Part shown: positions 9,918 to 19,064 of the stretch, one piece after another
How the letters are laid out: the number at the start of each line of letters is the position of its first letter
Position numbering within the stretch: the first letter of the stretch is position 1
DNA from: Paracoccaceae bacterium
Lineage (GTDB): Bacteria > Pseudomonadota > Alphaproteobacteria > Rhizobiales > Stappiaceae
Assembly (NCBI GenBank): GCA_002709505.1
Contig: PARB01000086.1
Location: forward strand, 1 to 64,000
Direction: 5' to 3'
Length of the DNA stretch: 64,000 nt
Translations under genes and position numbers: made by a program
The notes under the pieces: model-generated
Told to the model about the DNA's origin: nothing
The model's input: only the letters and a program-made list of their open reading frames with translations
The model's database searches: none

Positions 9918-12089
9918 ATGCCGCCCGCCAGCAGAAGACGAGTTTTGGCCGTGACAGTCATTTCCGCCCGGGACCGCGAGCGCGCGGGATCGCAGCAACC
10001 GCAGATCGGCCAACCCTTGCGCCGGCGCGAGGACCTTCGCCTGGTTACCGGAGCGGGCTGCTATGTCGCGGATGTGCCGTTGCAGGACCCCTTGCATGTC
10101 GCCTTCGTGCGCAGTCCCGTGCCCGGTGGGCGGATCGTCGGATGCGACGTGCAGGATGCCCGCGACATGCCCGGCGTGGAACAGGTCGTGCGTGCCGCCG
10201 ATCTCGGGGACCTGGGACGGTTGAGCATCAATCCGGTGCTGGAACCTTTCGGGTCGGCGCCCTTTCCCGTGCTGGCGGTCGAGCGGGTCTCCGCCGTCGG
10301 CCAGCCGCTAGCGGCCGTGCTGGCGTCAGCGCCCGCTGAGGCGCTGGATGCCTGCGACGCGGTTCTGGTCGAGATCGACGACGACGAGGCCGCCGTCGAG
10401 CCGGCCGGCTTTCGCGGCGCCTGGTCGTCGGGCGATTGCGATCAGGCTCTGGCCGGTGCCGCGCATCGCGTTTCTGTGAGGGTCGACCATCCGCGCTTGG
10501 CGCCCGCTTCGCTGGAACCGCGCGGCATTGCCGTTGCCTATCACGATGAGAGCGACAGCGTGACCGTCTGGCTGTCGACGCAGACCCCCCACCGCGCGCG
10601 GCGGGAACTGTCGCGCATCCTGTCCGTCGCGCCCGAGCGCATCCAGGTCGCGGCCCCCGATGTCGGCGGCGCCTTCGGCATGAAGGCTTCGCTCTATCCG
10701 GAAGAGGTGCTGTGCGTCTGGGCCGCGCTGCGGTTCAAGCGCGCGACCCGCTGGATTTCCTCGCGCGGCGAGGATTTTCTGGCGGCAAGTCACGGCCGGG
10801 GCGCAACGAGCGAGGGCACCCTCGGTGTCGATGCCGACGGGCGATTCCTGGCGTTGAAGGCGCGGGTCGACGCGCCGCTCGGGCACTGGCTGCCGAGCAG
10901 CGCCGCGATCCCCGCCTGGAATGCGGGGCGCATCCTGCCGAGCGGCTACAAGGTCGCGGCGGTCGATATTCGCTCAAACGCCGAAACCTCCAACACGGCG
11001 GCGGTCGGGATCTATCGCGGTGCCGGGCGCCCGGAGGCCAACTGCCTGATGGAGCGGCTGGTGGATGCGGCGGCGGCCGCGACCGGGATCGATCCGCTGG
11101 AGATCCGCCGGCGCAATTTGGTGACCGATACCGCCTTTCCGCATGAGGGGCCGACCGGGGTCGTGCTCGATTCCGGCCGTTATGCGGAGCTGCTGGACCA
11201 TCTTGCGCGCGAGACGGAGTACGACGCGCGCCGCGCAGAGGTCGCGGCGCGCCGGGCGCGCGGCGAGGTCGTTGGGCTTGGCGTTGCCTTTTATATCGAG
11301 CCCTGCGGCACGGGATGGGAAAGCGCGCGCGTCACGCGCAATCCGGACGGTACGGCGCTTGTCGCCTTCGGCGGCAGCACGCAAGGGCACGGACGCGAGA
11401 CGGCGCTCGCCCAGATCGCTGCGGATGCGCTCGGCCTTTCGCCTGAGGCCATTGAGGTCGTCTGCGGATCGACGGCGGACTGCCCGACCGGTATCGGCGC
11501 GCTCGCCAGCCGCAGCACGGCAATCGGCGGCAGCGCGGTGCTGAAGGCCTGCGAGGCGTTGCTTGCCCGCATCGTTGGTGGCGCGGACACCAGCGTGCCC
11601 GTCAGCGAAGAGGTGGTCTATGAGGCTGCCGGCGAGGCCTGGGGATATGGCGCCTATCTGGTGCAGATGGCAATCGATCCGGAGACCGGCGATCCGACGC
11701 TTGAACATGTCGCCTGCGTCGATGATGCCGGCACGGTGATCAACCCGATGCTGGTCGAAGGCCAGATCCGGGGCGGCTTCGCGCAAGGGCTCGGCGAGGC
11801 GCTGATGGAGCGGCTGGTCTATGACGGCGACGGCCAGCTCGTGACCGGATCGCTGATGGACTATGCGCTGCCGCGTGCAAGCGACATTCCGGCCTTTGCG
11901 ATTTCCAAGATGGAGACCAGCTCGCCCAACAATCCGCTGGGCGCCAAGGGGGTCGGCGAGGCCGGCACCATCGGCGCGCCCGCCGCCATTCTCAATGCCG
12001 CCATCGACGCGCTGCGTCCCCATGGCGTGACCGACCTTCCGATGCCGCTCACCAGCGAAACGCTGTGGCGCGCGCTTCACCGAACGTGA
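9918..12089 (+). CDS. Xanthine dehydrogenase/CoxL-family molybdopterin-binding subunit, orphan
   Basis: A 723-residue molybdenum hydroxylase large subunit. The N-terminal a/b hammerhead domain covers about residues 35-150 (GQPLRRREDLRLVTGAG, VRSPVPGGRI). Cofactor-binding regions follow, such as PDVGGAFGMKASLYPEE, IYRGAGRPEANCLMERL and FGGSTQGHGRETALAQIA. The catalytic Glu is in KGVGEAGTIGAP near the C-terminus. These enzymes hydroxylate aldehydes or N-heteroaromatic carbons. The protein has no iron-sulfur or FAD domain, and no small or medium subunit gene lies beside it, so electron-transfer partners must be encoded elsewhere. ATG 9918 has GAAGGGC before it; GTG 9951 is a possible alternative. 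It overlaps or abuts the DHDPS-family gene, suggesting a two-gene operon. Confidence 0.9.
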   Translation: MPPASRRRVLAVTVISARDRERAGSQQPQIGQPLRRREDLRLVTGAGCYVADVPLQDPLHVAFVRSPVPGGRIVGCDVQDARDMPGVEQVVRAADLGDLGRLSINPVLEPFGSAPFPVLAVERVSAVGQPLAAVLASAPAEALDACDAVLVEIDDDEAAVEPAGFRGAWSSGDCDQALAGAAHRVSVRVDHPRLAPASLEPRGIAVAYHDESDSVTVWLSTQTPHRARRELSRILSVAPERIQVAAPDVGGAFGMKASLYPEEVLCVWAALRFKRATRWISSRGEDFLAASHGRGATSEGTLGVDADGRFLALKARVDAPLGHWLPSSAAIPAWNAGRILPSGYKVAAVDIRSNAETSNTAAVGIYRGAGRPEANCLMERLVDAAAAATGIDPLEIRRRNLVTDTAFPHEGPTGVVLDSGRYAELLDHLARETEYDARRAEVAARRARGEVVGLGVAFYIEPCGTGWESARVTRNPDGTALVAFGGSTQGHGRETALAQIAADALGLSPEAIEVVCGSTADCPTGIGALASRSTAIGGSAVLKACEALLARIVGGADTSVPVSEEVVYEAAGEAWGYGAYLVQMAIDPETGDPTLEHVACVDDAGTVINPMLVEGQIRGGFAQGLGEALMERLVYDGDGQLVTGSLMDYALPRASDIPAFAISKMETSSPNNPLGAKGVGEAGTIGAPAAILNAAIDALRPHGVTDLPMPLTSETLWRALHRT

Positions 12090-12103
12090 GACAGGATCAA
12101 GCG

Positions 12104-13057
12104 ATGAACTACAGCAGACTCGACGCCAAGGCCTACGCCCGTGCCAACATGAAGGGCATCTGGGCGGCAGCGCTCAATCCCTTCCGTCCCGACTTCAGCC
12201 TGAACGAGGAGGGCCTGCGTGCCAACATCCGCCACTGGGTCGACGATCTCGGCATTGCCGGGCTGTTCATCGCCGGCAAGCAGGGCGAGTTCTTTTCCAT
12301 GTCGCTCGACGAGCGCAAGCGCAACTTCGAGATCGCGGTGGAAGAGACCGGGGACCGGGCCGGTACCATCATGTCGTGTTCCGACCAGAACTTCGACACG
12401 GTGATCGAACTGGCGAAACACGCCGAGGCCGTCGGTGCCGACTATATCGTCGTGCATGCGCCGATGCTGCATTTCGTCACCGATCCCGACGAGACCGTCT
12501 ATCAGTACTACAAGGCGGTCTGCGAGAGCGTGAACATCGGCATCGCCATGTGGAGCCATCCCGATTCCGGCTATCTGATGAGCCCGGAGCTCTGCGCCCG
12601 CGTCGCCGAGCTGCCCAATATCGTCGCGATCAAATATTCCGTGCCCCGGCCGATGTACACGAAGCTGACCGAGATGGTCGGCGACAAAATCCTGGTGTCG
12701 ACGGCCTCGGAAGAGGAATGGCTCGACAACATCCTGGAGCTCGGCTGGCAGCTCTATCTGTGTTCCTCGCCCCCCTATCTGCTGCAAACGGCAAACGACC
12801 GGCGCATGCATGACTATACGCAGGCGGCCTTTGCCGCCGACGCGGCGCGGGCGCGCGAGATCAGCAAGAGCCTCGATCCCGTGCGCAAGGCGCTGAAGGG
12901 CACGCGTCCGGGCGGCAAGCCGCAGGCGCACCAGAAATACTGGCAGGAGCTGCTGGGCCAGGTCGGCGGCCCGGTGCGCCCGCCGCTGCTGCAACTGACC
13001 GAGGACGAAAAGGCCGCAACGAAGGCCGCCTTCGAGGCCTGCGGCCTGCGGCTCTGA
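12104..13057 (+). CDS. Dihydrodipicolinate synthase family (class I aldolase/lyase) protein
   Basis: A 317-residue TIM-barrel protein of the DapA/NanA superfamily, which cleaves or forms C-C bonds through a Schiff base with pyruvate or related keto acids. ATG 12104 is preceded by ACAGGATC; an in-frame ATG 39 bp upstream lies inside the hydroxylase gene and is less likely. The Schiff-base Lys is in NIVAIKYSVPRP, and GIAGLFIAGKQGEFFSMSLDER matches the G-x-x-GE block of the family. It is longer than true DapA (about 292 residues), and its location next to a molybdenum hydroxylase suggests a catabolic aldolase or dehydratase, not lysine biosynthesis. Exact substrate unknown. Confidence 0.88.
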   Translation: MNYSRLDAKAYARANMKGIWAAALNPFRPDFSLNEEGLRANIRHWVDDLGIAGLFIAGKQGEFFSMSLDERKRNFEIAVEETGDRAGTIMSCSDQNFDTVIELAKHAEAVGADYIVVHAPMLHFVTDPDETVYQYYKAVCESVNIGIAMWSHPDSGYLMSPELCARVAELPNIVAIKYSVPRPMYTKLTEMVGDKILVSTASEEEWLDNILELGWQLYLCSSPPYLLQTANDRRMHDYTQAAFAADAARAREISKSLDPVRKALKGTRPGGKPQAHQKYWQELLGQVGGPVRPPLLQLTEDEKAATKAAFEACGLRL

Positions 13058-13183
13058 CTTCGGGCGGGGCGGGCGGAATTCACGCAACGGTAACCAAGCG
13101 GGGCGATTGATCCCGCTCGCCTTTCCCGGATTAACCGAACTTGAGCCTCGCTGTCGGACACTCGCCTTTCAAGGGGAGTGGTC

Positions 13184-14485
13184 ATGGCGAAATCGTTTTT
13201 CAGGCAGGAGGCGCTCGACGCGGCGACCCGGGTGGACGAGACGCAGCGCACGATGCGCGTCTCCACCGCGGTGACGCGGCTGAGTGCCGCGGCCCTTGCC
13301 ACCGCACTTGCCGGCGTCGTCACCTGGAGCGCCTTCGTCGACGTGCCGATCCATGTCACCGGCCACGGCGTTCTGGCGCGGTCCGGCGAGACGCTGATCT
13401 CGCCGGTGCGCGCCGCGTCTTCCGGCTATGTCGCCGAGGTGCTGGTGAAGCGTGGCGATACGGTTGCCGCCGGCGACGTGCTCCTGCGGCTCTCCCAGCC
13501 CGAACGCATGGCCGCGCTGAAGAAGGCGGAGCGCATCCTGGAGGTGCTGAGCCGTAACGCGGAGCGCAGCGAAACCCTGCGTGCCGAAGATGCCGAAGCC
13601 GAAAGCCGCAGCCACGCGCGCCAGCTGATCGCGCTCGGTGAGCGGATCGAGGCGCTGTCTTCCAAGAAGAGATGGCTCGACGAGCGCCAGACGACGCTGG
13701 AAAAACTCCACGCTGACGGGATCGTCTCGCTGGAGGCGGTGTCCAACGCGCGCATCGCCGCCGATGTGGCGGAAGACGATCTGGCGGCCGCCCGTGCCGC
13801 ACAGGTCGCGCTCGACGTTGCCCGCGAGGAGGCAGCCTCCGAGCGCGAGCGTGCGGCCCTTTCCACCCGGCTTGAAATCGAACGGCTGCAGGCCGAGGTG
13901 GCGGAGACCCGCGCCGGTCTTGAGGCCGGCGCCACCGTCACCGCCGATGCGCCCGGCCGCGTCATCGCCATCAACACGCGCCCCGGCGCACTCGCCGCGC
14001 CCGGTCAGCCGCTGCTGGAAATCCTGGTCGATGGCACGTCCGGTGCCGATCCCGATGCGCTGGAGGCGGTGGTCTTCGTGCCGCTGTCGCAGGGCAAGCG
14101 GCTGTCGCCGGACGACCGCGCGCTGCTGACGCCTGCGGATCTGCCGCTCGACCGGCACGACCGTCTGATCGCCCGCGTGATCTCGATCTCGGAGGTTCCC
14201 GCCTCCTCGCAGGCCCTGCAATTCGCGCTCGGCGACGACACGCTGGCGGAAAAGATCTCCGCCGGCGGGCCGACCTTCGAGGTGCGGCTGGCGATGGAGC
14301 GCAAGACTGAAGGGAGCGCGGGCTACGCCTGGACCGGCGCGCCGCCACCCGGCGTGACCCTGTCGCCGGGCACGCCGCTCAGCGCCGACGTTACGGTGGA
14401 ACGCCGTCCGCTGCTGGCGCTGGCCGTGCCCGCGCTCAAGCGCTTCCTGCATCTTGAGGCCGACGACTGGACGGGCCGTCCATGA
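13184..14485 (+). CDS. NHLM/NHLP-type bacteriocin secretion adaptor (HlyD family)
   Basis: A 433-residue membrane fusion protein with one N-terminal membrane helix (about residues 34-52). It is followed by a biotinyl-lipoyl-like half motif (SPVRAASSGYVAEVLVKRGD) and a long coiled coil (about residues 105-240). The second lipoyl half is ADAPGRVIAINTRPG. Architecture and length fit the HlyD-type protein of NHLM/NHLP bacteriocin export systems. ATG 13184 has the AAGGGGAG ribosome-binding site; a GTG 6 bp upstream lies within it. The stop overlaps the next ATG as ATGA. It would bridge the two inner-membrane ABC exporters to an outer-membrane channel such as TolC, which is not encoded nearby. Confidence 0.88.
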   Translation: MAKSFFRQEALDAATRVDETQRTMRVSTAVTRLSAAALATALAGVVTWSAFVDVPIHVTGHGVLARSGETLISPVRAASSGYVAEVLVKRGDTVAAGDVLLRLSQPERMAALKKAERILEVLSRNAERSETLRAEDAEAESRSHARQLIALGERIEALSSKKRWLDERQTTLEKLHADGIVSLEAVSNARIAADVAEDDLAAARAAQVALDVAREEAASERERAALSTRLEIERLQAEVAETRAGLEAGATVTADAPGRVIAINTRPGALAAPGQPLLEILVDGTSGADPDALEAVVFVPLSQGKRLSPDDRALLTPADLPLDRHDRLIARVISISEVPASSQALQFALGDDTLAEKISAGGPTFEVRLAMERKTEGSAGYAWTGAPPPGVTLSPGTPLSADVTVERRPLLALAVPALKRFLHLEADDWTGRP

Positions 14486-16641
14486 CGGGTTTCGGGTCCC
14501 GGCGGGCGCGCACCATCCTGCAGATGGAGGCGGCGGAATGCGGTGCCGCCTGTCTCGCCATGGTGCTGAGCGCCCACGGCCGGGAAATCGCGCTGGAGGA
14601 CGCGCGCGAGCGCTGCGGCACCTCCCGCGACGGGGTGGATGCGGCAGCCCTTGCCCGCGCCGGCGAAAGCTACGGCCTCAAGGTCAAGGCGGTGCGGCGC
14701 GAGCCTGAGGATCTGGCGGAACTGCCGCTTCCCGCGATCCTGCACTGGAACTTCAATCATTTCGTCGTGCTGGAAGCCGTGAAGGGCGACCGCTTCGTGC
14801 TGCTCGATCCGGCGGTCGGCCGGCGCACTGTCACCCGCGCGGAGCTCGGCAAGGCGCTGACCGGTCTGGTGCTCGTCATGGTGCCGGGCGAGAGCTTCAC
14901 GACCGGTGGCCGGCGCCCCATGGCGCTTCCCGCTTTGCTGCGCCAGGCGGCCGGCTCCTGGGACGCGATGGCCATCGTCTTCGTCTGCGGCGTGGTCGGG
15001 ATCATTCCGGGGCTGGTTCTGGCGGGTGCGATCCAGACCTATTCCGACTATGTGGTGGCGCAGGGCCGCCGCGACTGGCTGATCTTCATTCTTGTCGCGC
15101 TCGCCGCGACGCTTCTGGTGCAGGTCGCGCTCGGCGCGCTGCGCGAATGGACGGTCGCCGCGCTGAAATCCAAGATCGGCGTTGTGGTGGCGGCGCGCGC
15201 CTTCGAGCATGTGCTGTTCCTGCCGCTGTCCTTCTTCGCGCAGCGCAACGCCGGCGAGGTGGTCTCGCGGCTGCGCATCGGCTCCGAGATCGGCGGCACC
15301 GTCGCCGGCCCGCTGGCGCAGATGCTGCCCAATATCGCGGTTGCCGGCGGCTATCTGGCGATCATCTGGCTCTATGACGCGGTGCTCGGCGGCATCGTCA
15401 CGGCAATTGCGCTCGCCAATCTCGTCGTGCTGATCCGGCTGTCGGAACGCCTGAGCGAAGCGACAAGGCTGCAAAACGTGCTGGAAGGGGCGGCAAGCGG
15501 CGTGGCGACGGCCGGTTTCATGGCCTTCGATGCCTTCCGTCTTCTGGGCCGCGAGGCGCTGTTCGCCTCGCGCTGGCTGACGGCGGAGGAAGCCGCGCTC
15601 GATGCCGAGCAGCGGCTCGGGCGCATCCGCGCGGCGGTCAATCTCGGCCCGGCGGCGGCGATGCTCCTGATCAGCATGTGCGTGCTCGGCGCCGGCGCCT
15701 TTCGGGTGATGCAGGGCGATCTGGCGCTGGGCGGTCTTCTGGCGCTGCAGGTGCTTGCCGGCCTTGTTGCCGCGCCGATTGCCGCCATTGCCTCCCACTA
15801 TTGCGCGCTTCAGGAATCCGCCGGCGCGCTGATGCGCCTCGACGACCTGATCGACCATGCCGCCGATCCCCAGATCAACCGCGGCGCGGCCTGTCCGGCA
15901 AACACGGTCGATGCGGCCGCGCCGCTGCTGCGCTTCGAGGCGCTCGGCTTCGGTTTCGGCACGGGCGCGGATCTGTTTTCCGGTGTGGACCTGGCGTTTT
16001 CGGCGAATGAACTGACCGCGATCACCGGCGTTTCCGGCGCCGGCAAGTCGACGCTCGCCCGTCTGGCGGCCGGCCTTGTCGCGCCGCGCGCCGGACGTGT
16101 GCTGTTTGAGGGCCGTCCGCTCGGCGACTGGCCGCACGAGAGCCTGCGCCGGCGCCTGCAATATGTGCCGCAGGCAAGCGCGGTGATGAGCGGCACCATT
16201 CGCGACAACATCACCATGTGGGACGAGACCATCGCGCAGGATGCCATCGACGCAGCACTCGAGCTTGCCGGCGCGCAGGAGATGGTGGCGCGCGCCGGTG
16301 GCCTCACGGCGATGCTGTCCGCCGACCGTCCCGGCTTGAGCGGCGGCGAGATCCAGCGGCTGGCGCTTGCCCGTGCGCTCGCCCGCCGGCCGCAGGTGCT
16401 GGTGCTGGACGAGACGACATCCGCGCTCGATGCCTTGAGCGAGCAGCGCGTGCTCGACGGTCTCAGGCGCTCGGGCGCGGCGGTGCTTCTCGTGTCGCAC
16501 CGTCCGGGATCGATCCGGCGTTGCGACCGCGCGCTTCATCTGGACGGGGCGGGCGGTGTTACGCTGCGCGCCACTGTCGAAGACGGGCCTGCGGAGGCGC
16601 AGGCCATGCAGCCGCGTGACGCGGGGAGGGCGGTCGCATGA
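14482..16641 (+). CDS. NHLM/NHLP-type export ABC transporter with C39 peptidase (peptidase/permease/ATPase)
   Basis: A 719-residue three-domain exporter. Residues about 10-140 form a C39 double-glycine peptidase with catalytic Cys20 (QMEAAECGAACL), His93 (NFNHFVVLE) and Asp109 (LLDPAVG), all intact. A six-helix ABC transmembrane domain covers about 150-460. The nucleotide-binding domain has Walker [14 protein letters not shown], signature LSGGEIQRLALARAL, and Walker B VLVLDETTSALD. The order and sequence fit the peptidase/permease/ATPase subunit of NHLM systems. It should cut a leader after GG and export the product. The obvious cargo is the GG-leader protein at 19065. It is coupled by ATGA at both ends to its neighbours. 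Confidence 0.93.
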   Translation: MTGFGSRRARTILQMEAAECGAACLAMVLSAHGREIALEDARERCGTSRDGVDAAALARAGESYGLKVKAVRREPEDLAELPLPAILHWNFNHFVVLEAVKGDRFVLLDPAVGRRTVTRAELGKALTGLVLVMVPGESFTTGGRRPMALPALLRQAAGSWDAMAIVFVCGVVGIIPGLVLAGAIQTYSDYVVAQGRRDWLIFILVALAATLLVQVALGALREWTVAALKSKIGVVVAARAFEHVLFLPLSFFAQRNAGEVVSRLRIGSEIGGTVAGPLAQMLPNIAVAGGYLAIIWLYDAVLGGIVTAIALANLVVLIRLSERLSEATRLQNVLEGAASGVATAGFMAFDAFRLLGREALFASRWLTAEEAALDAEQRLGRIRAAVNLGPAAAMLLISMCVLGAGAFRVMQGDLALGGLLALQVLAGLVAAPIAAIASHYCALQESAGALMRLDDLIDHAADPQINRGAACPANTVDAAAPLLRFEALGFGFGTGADLFSGVDLAFSANELTAITGVSGAGKSTLARLAAGLVAPRAGRVLFEGRPLGDWPHESLRRRLQYVPQASAVMSGTIRDNITMWDETIAQDAIDAALELAGAQEMVARAGGLTAMLSADRPGLSGGEIQRLALARALARRPQVLVLDETTSALDALSEQRVLDGLRRSGAAVLLVSHRPGSIRRCDRALHLDGAGGVTLRATVEDGPAEAQAMQPRDAGRAVA

Positions 16642-18830
16642 GCGGGCAGATGGGAAACGAGTTCTTCCTGCGCTCGGCCGAGCGCATCGAGACGCTGCTG
16701 ACCGAGCCGCGTCCGGCGATGGCGACGCCGACGCCGGTGCTGGTCGACGCCCTGCATGCGGCGGCTGACGCGGCGCAGTCGAAGCTTGTGCCGGGCAGCG
16801 CGCTGGTGCCGGGCGAGCCGGCGGCAGTCTCCATCGAGCGGCTGGCGCGCGCCGCCGGCCTTCAGGTGCGCCAGGTTCGGCTCAGCGACCAGAGCATCGG
16901 CGAAAGCCCGGTGCCGATCCTCGCGCTCCGCAAGCCGGCGAGGGAGGATACCGATGCGGACGCACCCGCCGACGCGGTGCTGCTGACGCGCGACGGACCG
17001 CGCTGGCGGGTCGCGGATGCGGCAAGCCGCTGGAAGCCGGGACCCGCGCGCCGACTGCCGCTCGACGCCTTCGAGGAAACCGCCTTTCTGCTGCTGCCGG
17101 CCCTTCCCGACACACGGCTGACCGGCAGGGCGCTGCTGCGCTTCGGCCTGCCGCAGGCGCGCGGCGATCTCGCTGCCTTCCTCGCCTTCACGCTGCTGGC
17201 CGGCATGGCCGTGGCAACGCTGCCGCTCGTCACCGGGCCGCTGTTTGAAACTGTCGTGCCGGAAGGCGATTTCGGCCTGCTCGCCAATATGCTGGCGTTC
17301 TTCGTCGTGCTCTTCGGCGCCAACCTCCTGACACGCTTTGCCGCCGGCATTGCCAAGCTTCGCCTTGACGGGCGCATCGGCTTCTTCCTGCGCGCGGCGG
17401 CCATCGACCGGGCGATCCGCATCGCCGATGCCACGGCCGCGAGCGCCGGCGACTTGCCGCCGGCACCCATCGCAGCACTTTCCACCCGCTCGGTGGAACG
17501 CTGGCACCGGGGTGTGTGGGGCATGGGGCTTTCCGTCGTCGCGGCGCTTCTCGTCGCGCTTCCCAATATCGCGGTCGTTGCCGCAACCTCGGCGATCGGC
17601 GCTGTGGTCATCGGCGCGGTGGTGGCCATCGTCATTCTTGCCGGTGCGCTGATCGCCCGCCGCCGGGTGCAGGCGCTTCTGAGCGGTCTGGCCGCGCCGC
17701 AAAGCTGGATGAGCACCGCCTATGAGGCGCTGACGATGATCGACACGGTGCGCGCCACCGCATCGGAAGGCCGGGTGTTCAGCCGCTGGACCGACGGCTT
17801 CCTGTCTCTGCGCCACCGCTTCCTGAAAGCCGACCGGGTCGGGGCAGCGTCCTCCGCGCTGGAAGAGGCGGTGGAAGGCTCTCTGGTGCTGTCGGCCATT
17901 GTCGCACTGGCGCTTGCCGGTGGTGTCGTCGCCGGCGGGGCGCCGATCTCGCTTGTCGTTGCCGCCGGCAGCATCGCCGGCGCGGTGTCGGCCGTGCTCG
18001 GCGCCTTCGGTCAGGCGACGATGCTGGGCCTTCAGTTTCGCATGATCAAGCCGCTGCTCGACGGCGTTCCGCGCCCGGCGATCGACGGCTGGACGCCTCC
18101 GCAGCTTGGCGGCGCCATCGAAGCCTGCGATCTCACCTGCCGGCACCGCGCCGGCGCGCCGGCGGCGCTGGAGGGCGTGAGCTTTCGCGTCGAAGCGGGC
18201 GAGCACATCGGCATCGCCGGGCCGTCGGGCGCGGGCAAGTCGACGCTGATCAAGGCGCTGCTCGGGCTGATCCCGCGCGAGGCCGGGTCGGTCACCTTCG
18301 ACGGGATCGATCTCGACCGGCTCGACGACCGGCTGCTGCGCCGCCAGATCGGCATTGTCGGCCAGGGCGGGAAGCTGTTCCCCGGAACCCTGTTCGACAA
18401 TATCGCGGCCGGGGCGCCCATCACCCCGGCGGAGGCCCGGGAGGCTGCGCGCAAGGCCGGCCTGGAGGCCGACATCGAGGCGCTGCCGCTCGGTATGGGC
18501 ACGCCGGTTGGCGACACCGAATGCGGCTTTTCCGGCGGCCAGGTGCAGCGCATCCTGCTGGCGCGCGCCTTTGCCGGCCGTCCGAAGATCCTCATTCTCG
18601 ACGAGGCGACCAGTGCACTCGACCCCGCCCTGCAGGAGCATGTCGCCTGGGCCATCGACGAGATGGATGCGACCGTGATCAGCGTCGCGCATCGGCTCGA
18701 GACGCTTGCCGCCTGCGACCGGATCCTGGTGCTCGACCGGGGGCGCGTCGTGGAATGCGGCGCCTACCGCGAGCTGGTCGCCGGAAACGGGCTGTTCTCG
18801 CAGATGATCGAGGCGCAGGACGCGGCATGA
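16638..18830 (+). CDS. NHLM/NHLP-type export ABC transporter without peptidase (permease/ATPase)
   Basis: A 730-residue second ABC exporter. In place of a C39 domain it has a ~165-residue N-terminal region with no catalytic motif that I recognise, then six hydrophobic segments (about 175-450). The ATPase domain has Walker [17 protein letters not shown], signature FSGGQVQRILLARAF, Walker B ILILDEATSALD and switch His in VISVAHRLE. This split pair, one exporter with peptidase and one with an unusual N-terminal extension, is the hallmark of NHLM/NHLP loci. The two may act as a heterodimer. The gene overlaps its upstream neighbour by ATGA and ends with another ATGA that opens a 48-codon ORF. Confidence 0.92.
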   Translation: MSGQMGNEFFLRSAERIETLLTEPRPAMATPTPVLVDALHAAADAAQSKLVPGSALVPGEPAAVSIERLARAAGLQVRQVRLSDQSIGESPVPILALRKPAREDTDADAPADAVLLTRDGPRWRVADAASRWKPGPARRLPLDAFEETAFLLLPALPDTRLTGRALLRFGLPQARGDLAAFLAFTLLAGMAVATLPLVTGPLFETVVPEGDFGLLANMLAFFVVLFGANLLTRFAAGIAKLRLDGRIGFFLRAAAIDRAIRIADATAASAGDLPPAPIAALSTRSVERWHRGVWGMGLSVVAALLVALPNIAVVAATSAIGAVVIGAVVAIVILAGALIARRRVQALLSGLAAPQSWMSTAYEALTMIDTVRATASEGRVFSRWTDGFLSLRHRFLKADRVGAASSALEEAVEGSLVLSAIVALALAGGVVAGGAPISLVVAAGSIAGAVSAVLGAFGQATMLGLQFRMIKPLLDGVPRPAIDGWTPPQLGGAIEACDLTCRHRAGAPAALEGVSFRVEAGEHIGIAGPSGAGKSTLIKALLGLIPREAGSVTFDGIDLDRLDDRLLRRQIGIVGQGGKLFPGTLFDNIAAGAPITPAEAREAARKAGLEADIEALPLGMGTPVGDTECGFSGGQVQRILLARAFAGRPKILILDEATSALDPALQEHVAWAIDEMDATVISVAHRLETLAACDRILVLDRGRVVECGAYRELVAGNGLFSQMIEAQDAA

Positions 18831-18973
18831 CGACCCGGGCCGTGCCGAAGGCCGGTAGCGGACCTCTCGATCCGTTGTCTTTTGCTGCAGCCTTCAAGAA
18901 GCGTCGACGATCTTTTGGAGACCTCTTTCGATCGACCTCTGTCATTCATATTATAAAACTGTTTACCCTTTGA
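18827..18973 (+). CDS. Possible 48-residue coupled small protein
   Basis: The exporter stop (18828-18830) overlaps an ATG (18827) as ATGA, the same arrangement used at both other junctions in this operon. The frame stays open for 48 codons to TGA 18973. An AGGA sits about 7 nt before the ATG. The product has a Gly/Pro-containing start, a basic block FKKRRRSFGDLFR and a hydrophobic tail (VIHIIKLFTL). It matches no family I know. The codons near the end run into AT-rich DNA unlike a normal gene here, so it could be chance. If translated it might be a cargo, an immunity peptide or an exporter accessory. Confidence 0.35.
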   Translation: MTTRAVPKAGSGPLDPLSFAAAFKKRRRSFGDLFRSTSVIHIIKLFTL

Positions 18974-19064
18974 TATGTTAAAAGAATTTTTCGGGAAAAT
19001 TAGAATAATGGCAATCTTCATTCCCTAGGGTTCATCTCGCAATCAACAAACCAGAGGTGGCGGG
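18931..19064 (+). promoter_or_regulatory. AT-rich promoter region for the His-rich secreted protein
   Basis: About 90 bp between 18940 and 19030 is strongly AT-rich, in sharp contrast to the flanking GC-rich genes. A weak promoter pair TTTCGA-N17-TATTAT ends near 18954. The region finishes with an AGAGGTGG ribosome-binding site before ATG 19065. A separate promoter would allow the putative cargo to be expressed more strongly than the exporters. The exact start site cannot be fixed by eye. Confidence 0.4.

Noticed and set aside
14323-18692. Very long open frames (over 700 codons) on the minus strand opposite the two exporters
   Set aside because: They are antisense to genes with intact catalytic motifs, have Arg/Gln/His-rich compositions typical of GC-rich shadow frames, and lack ribosome-binding sites or family similarity.
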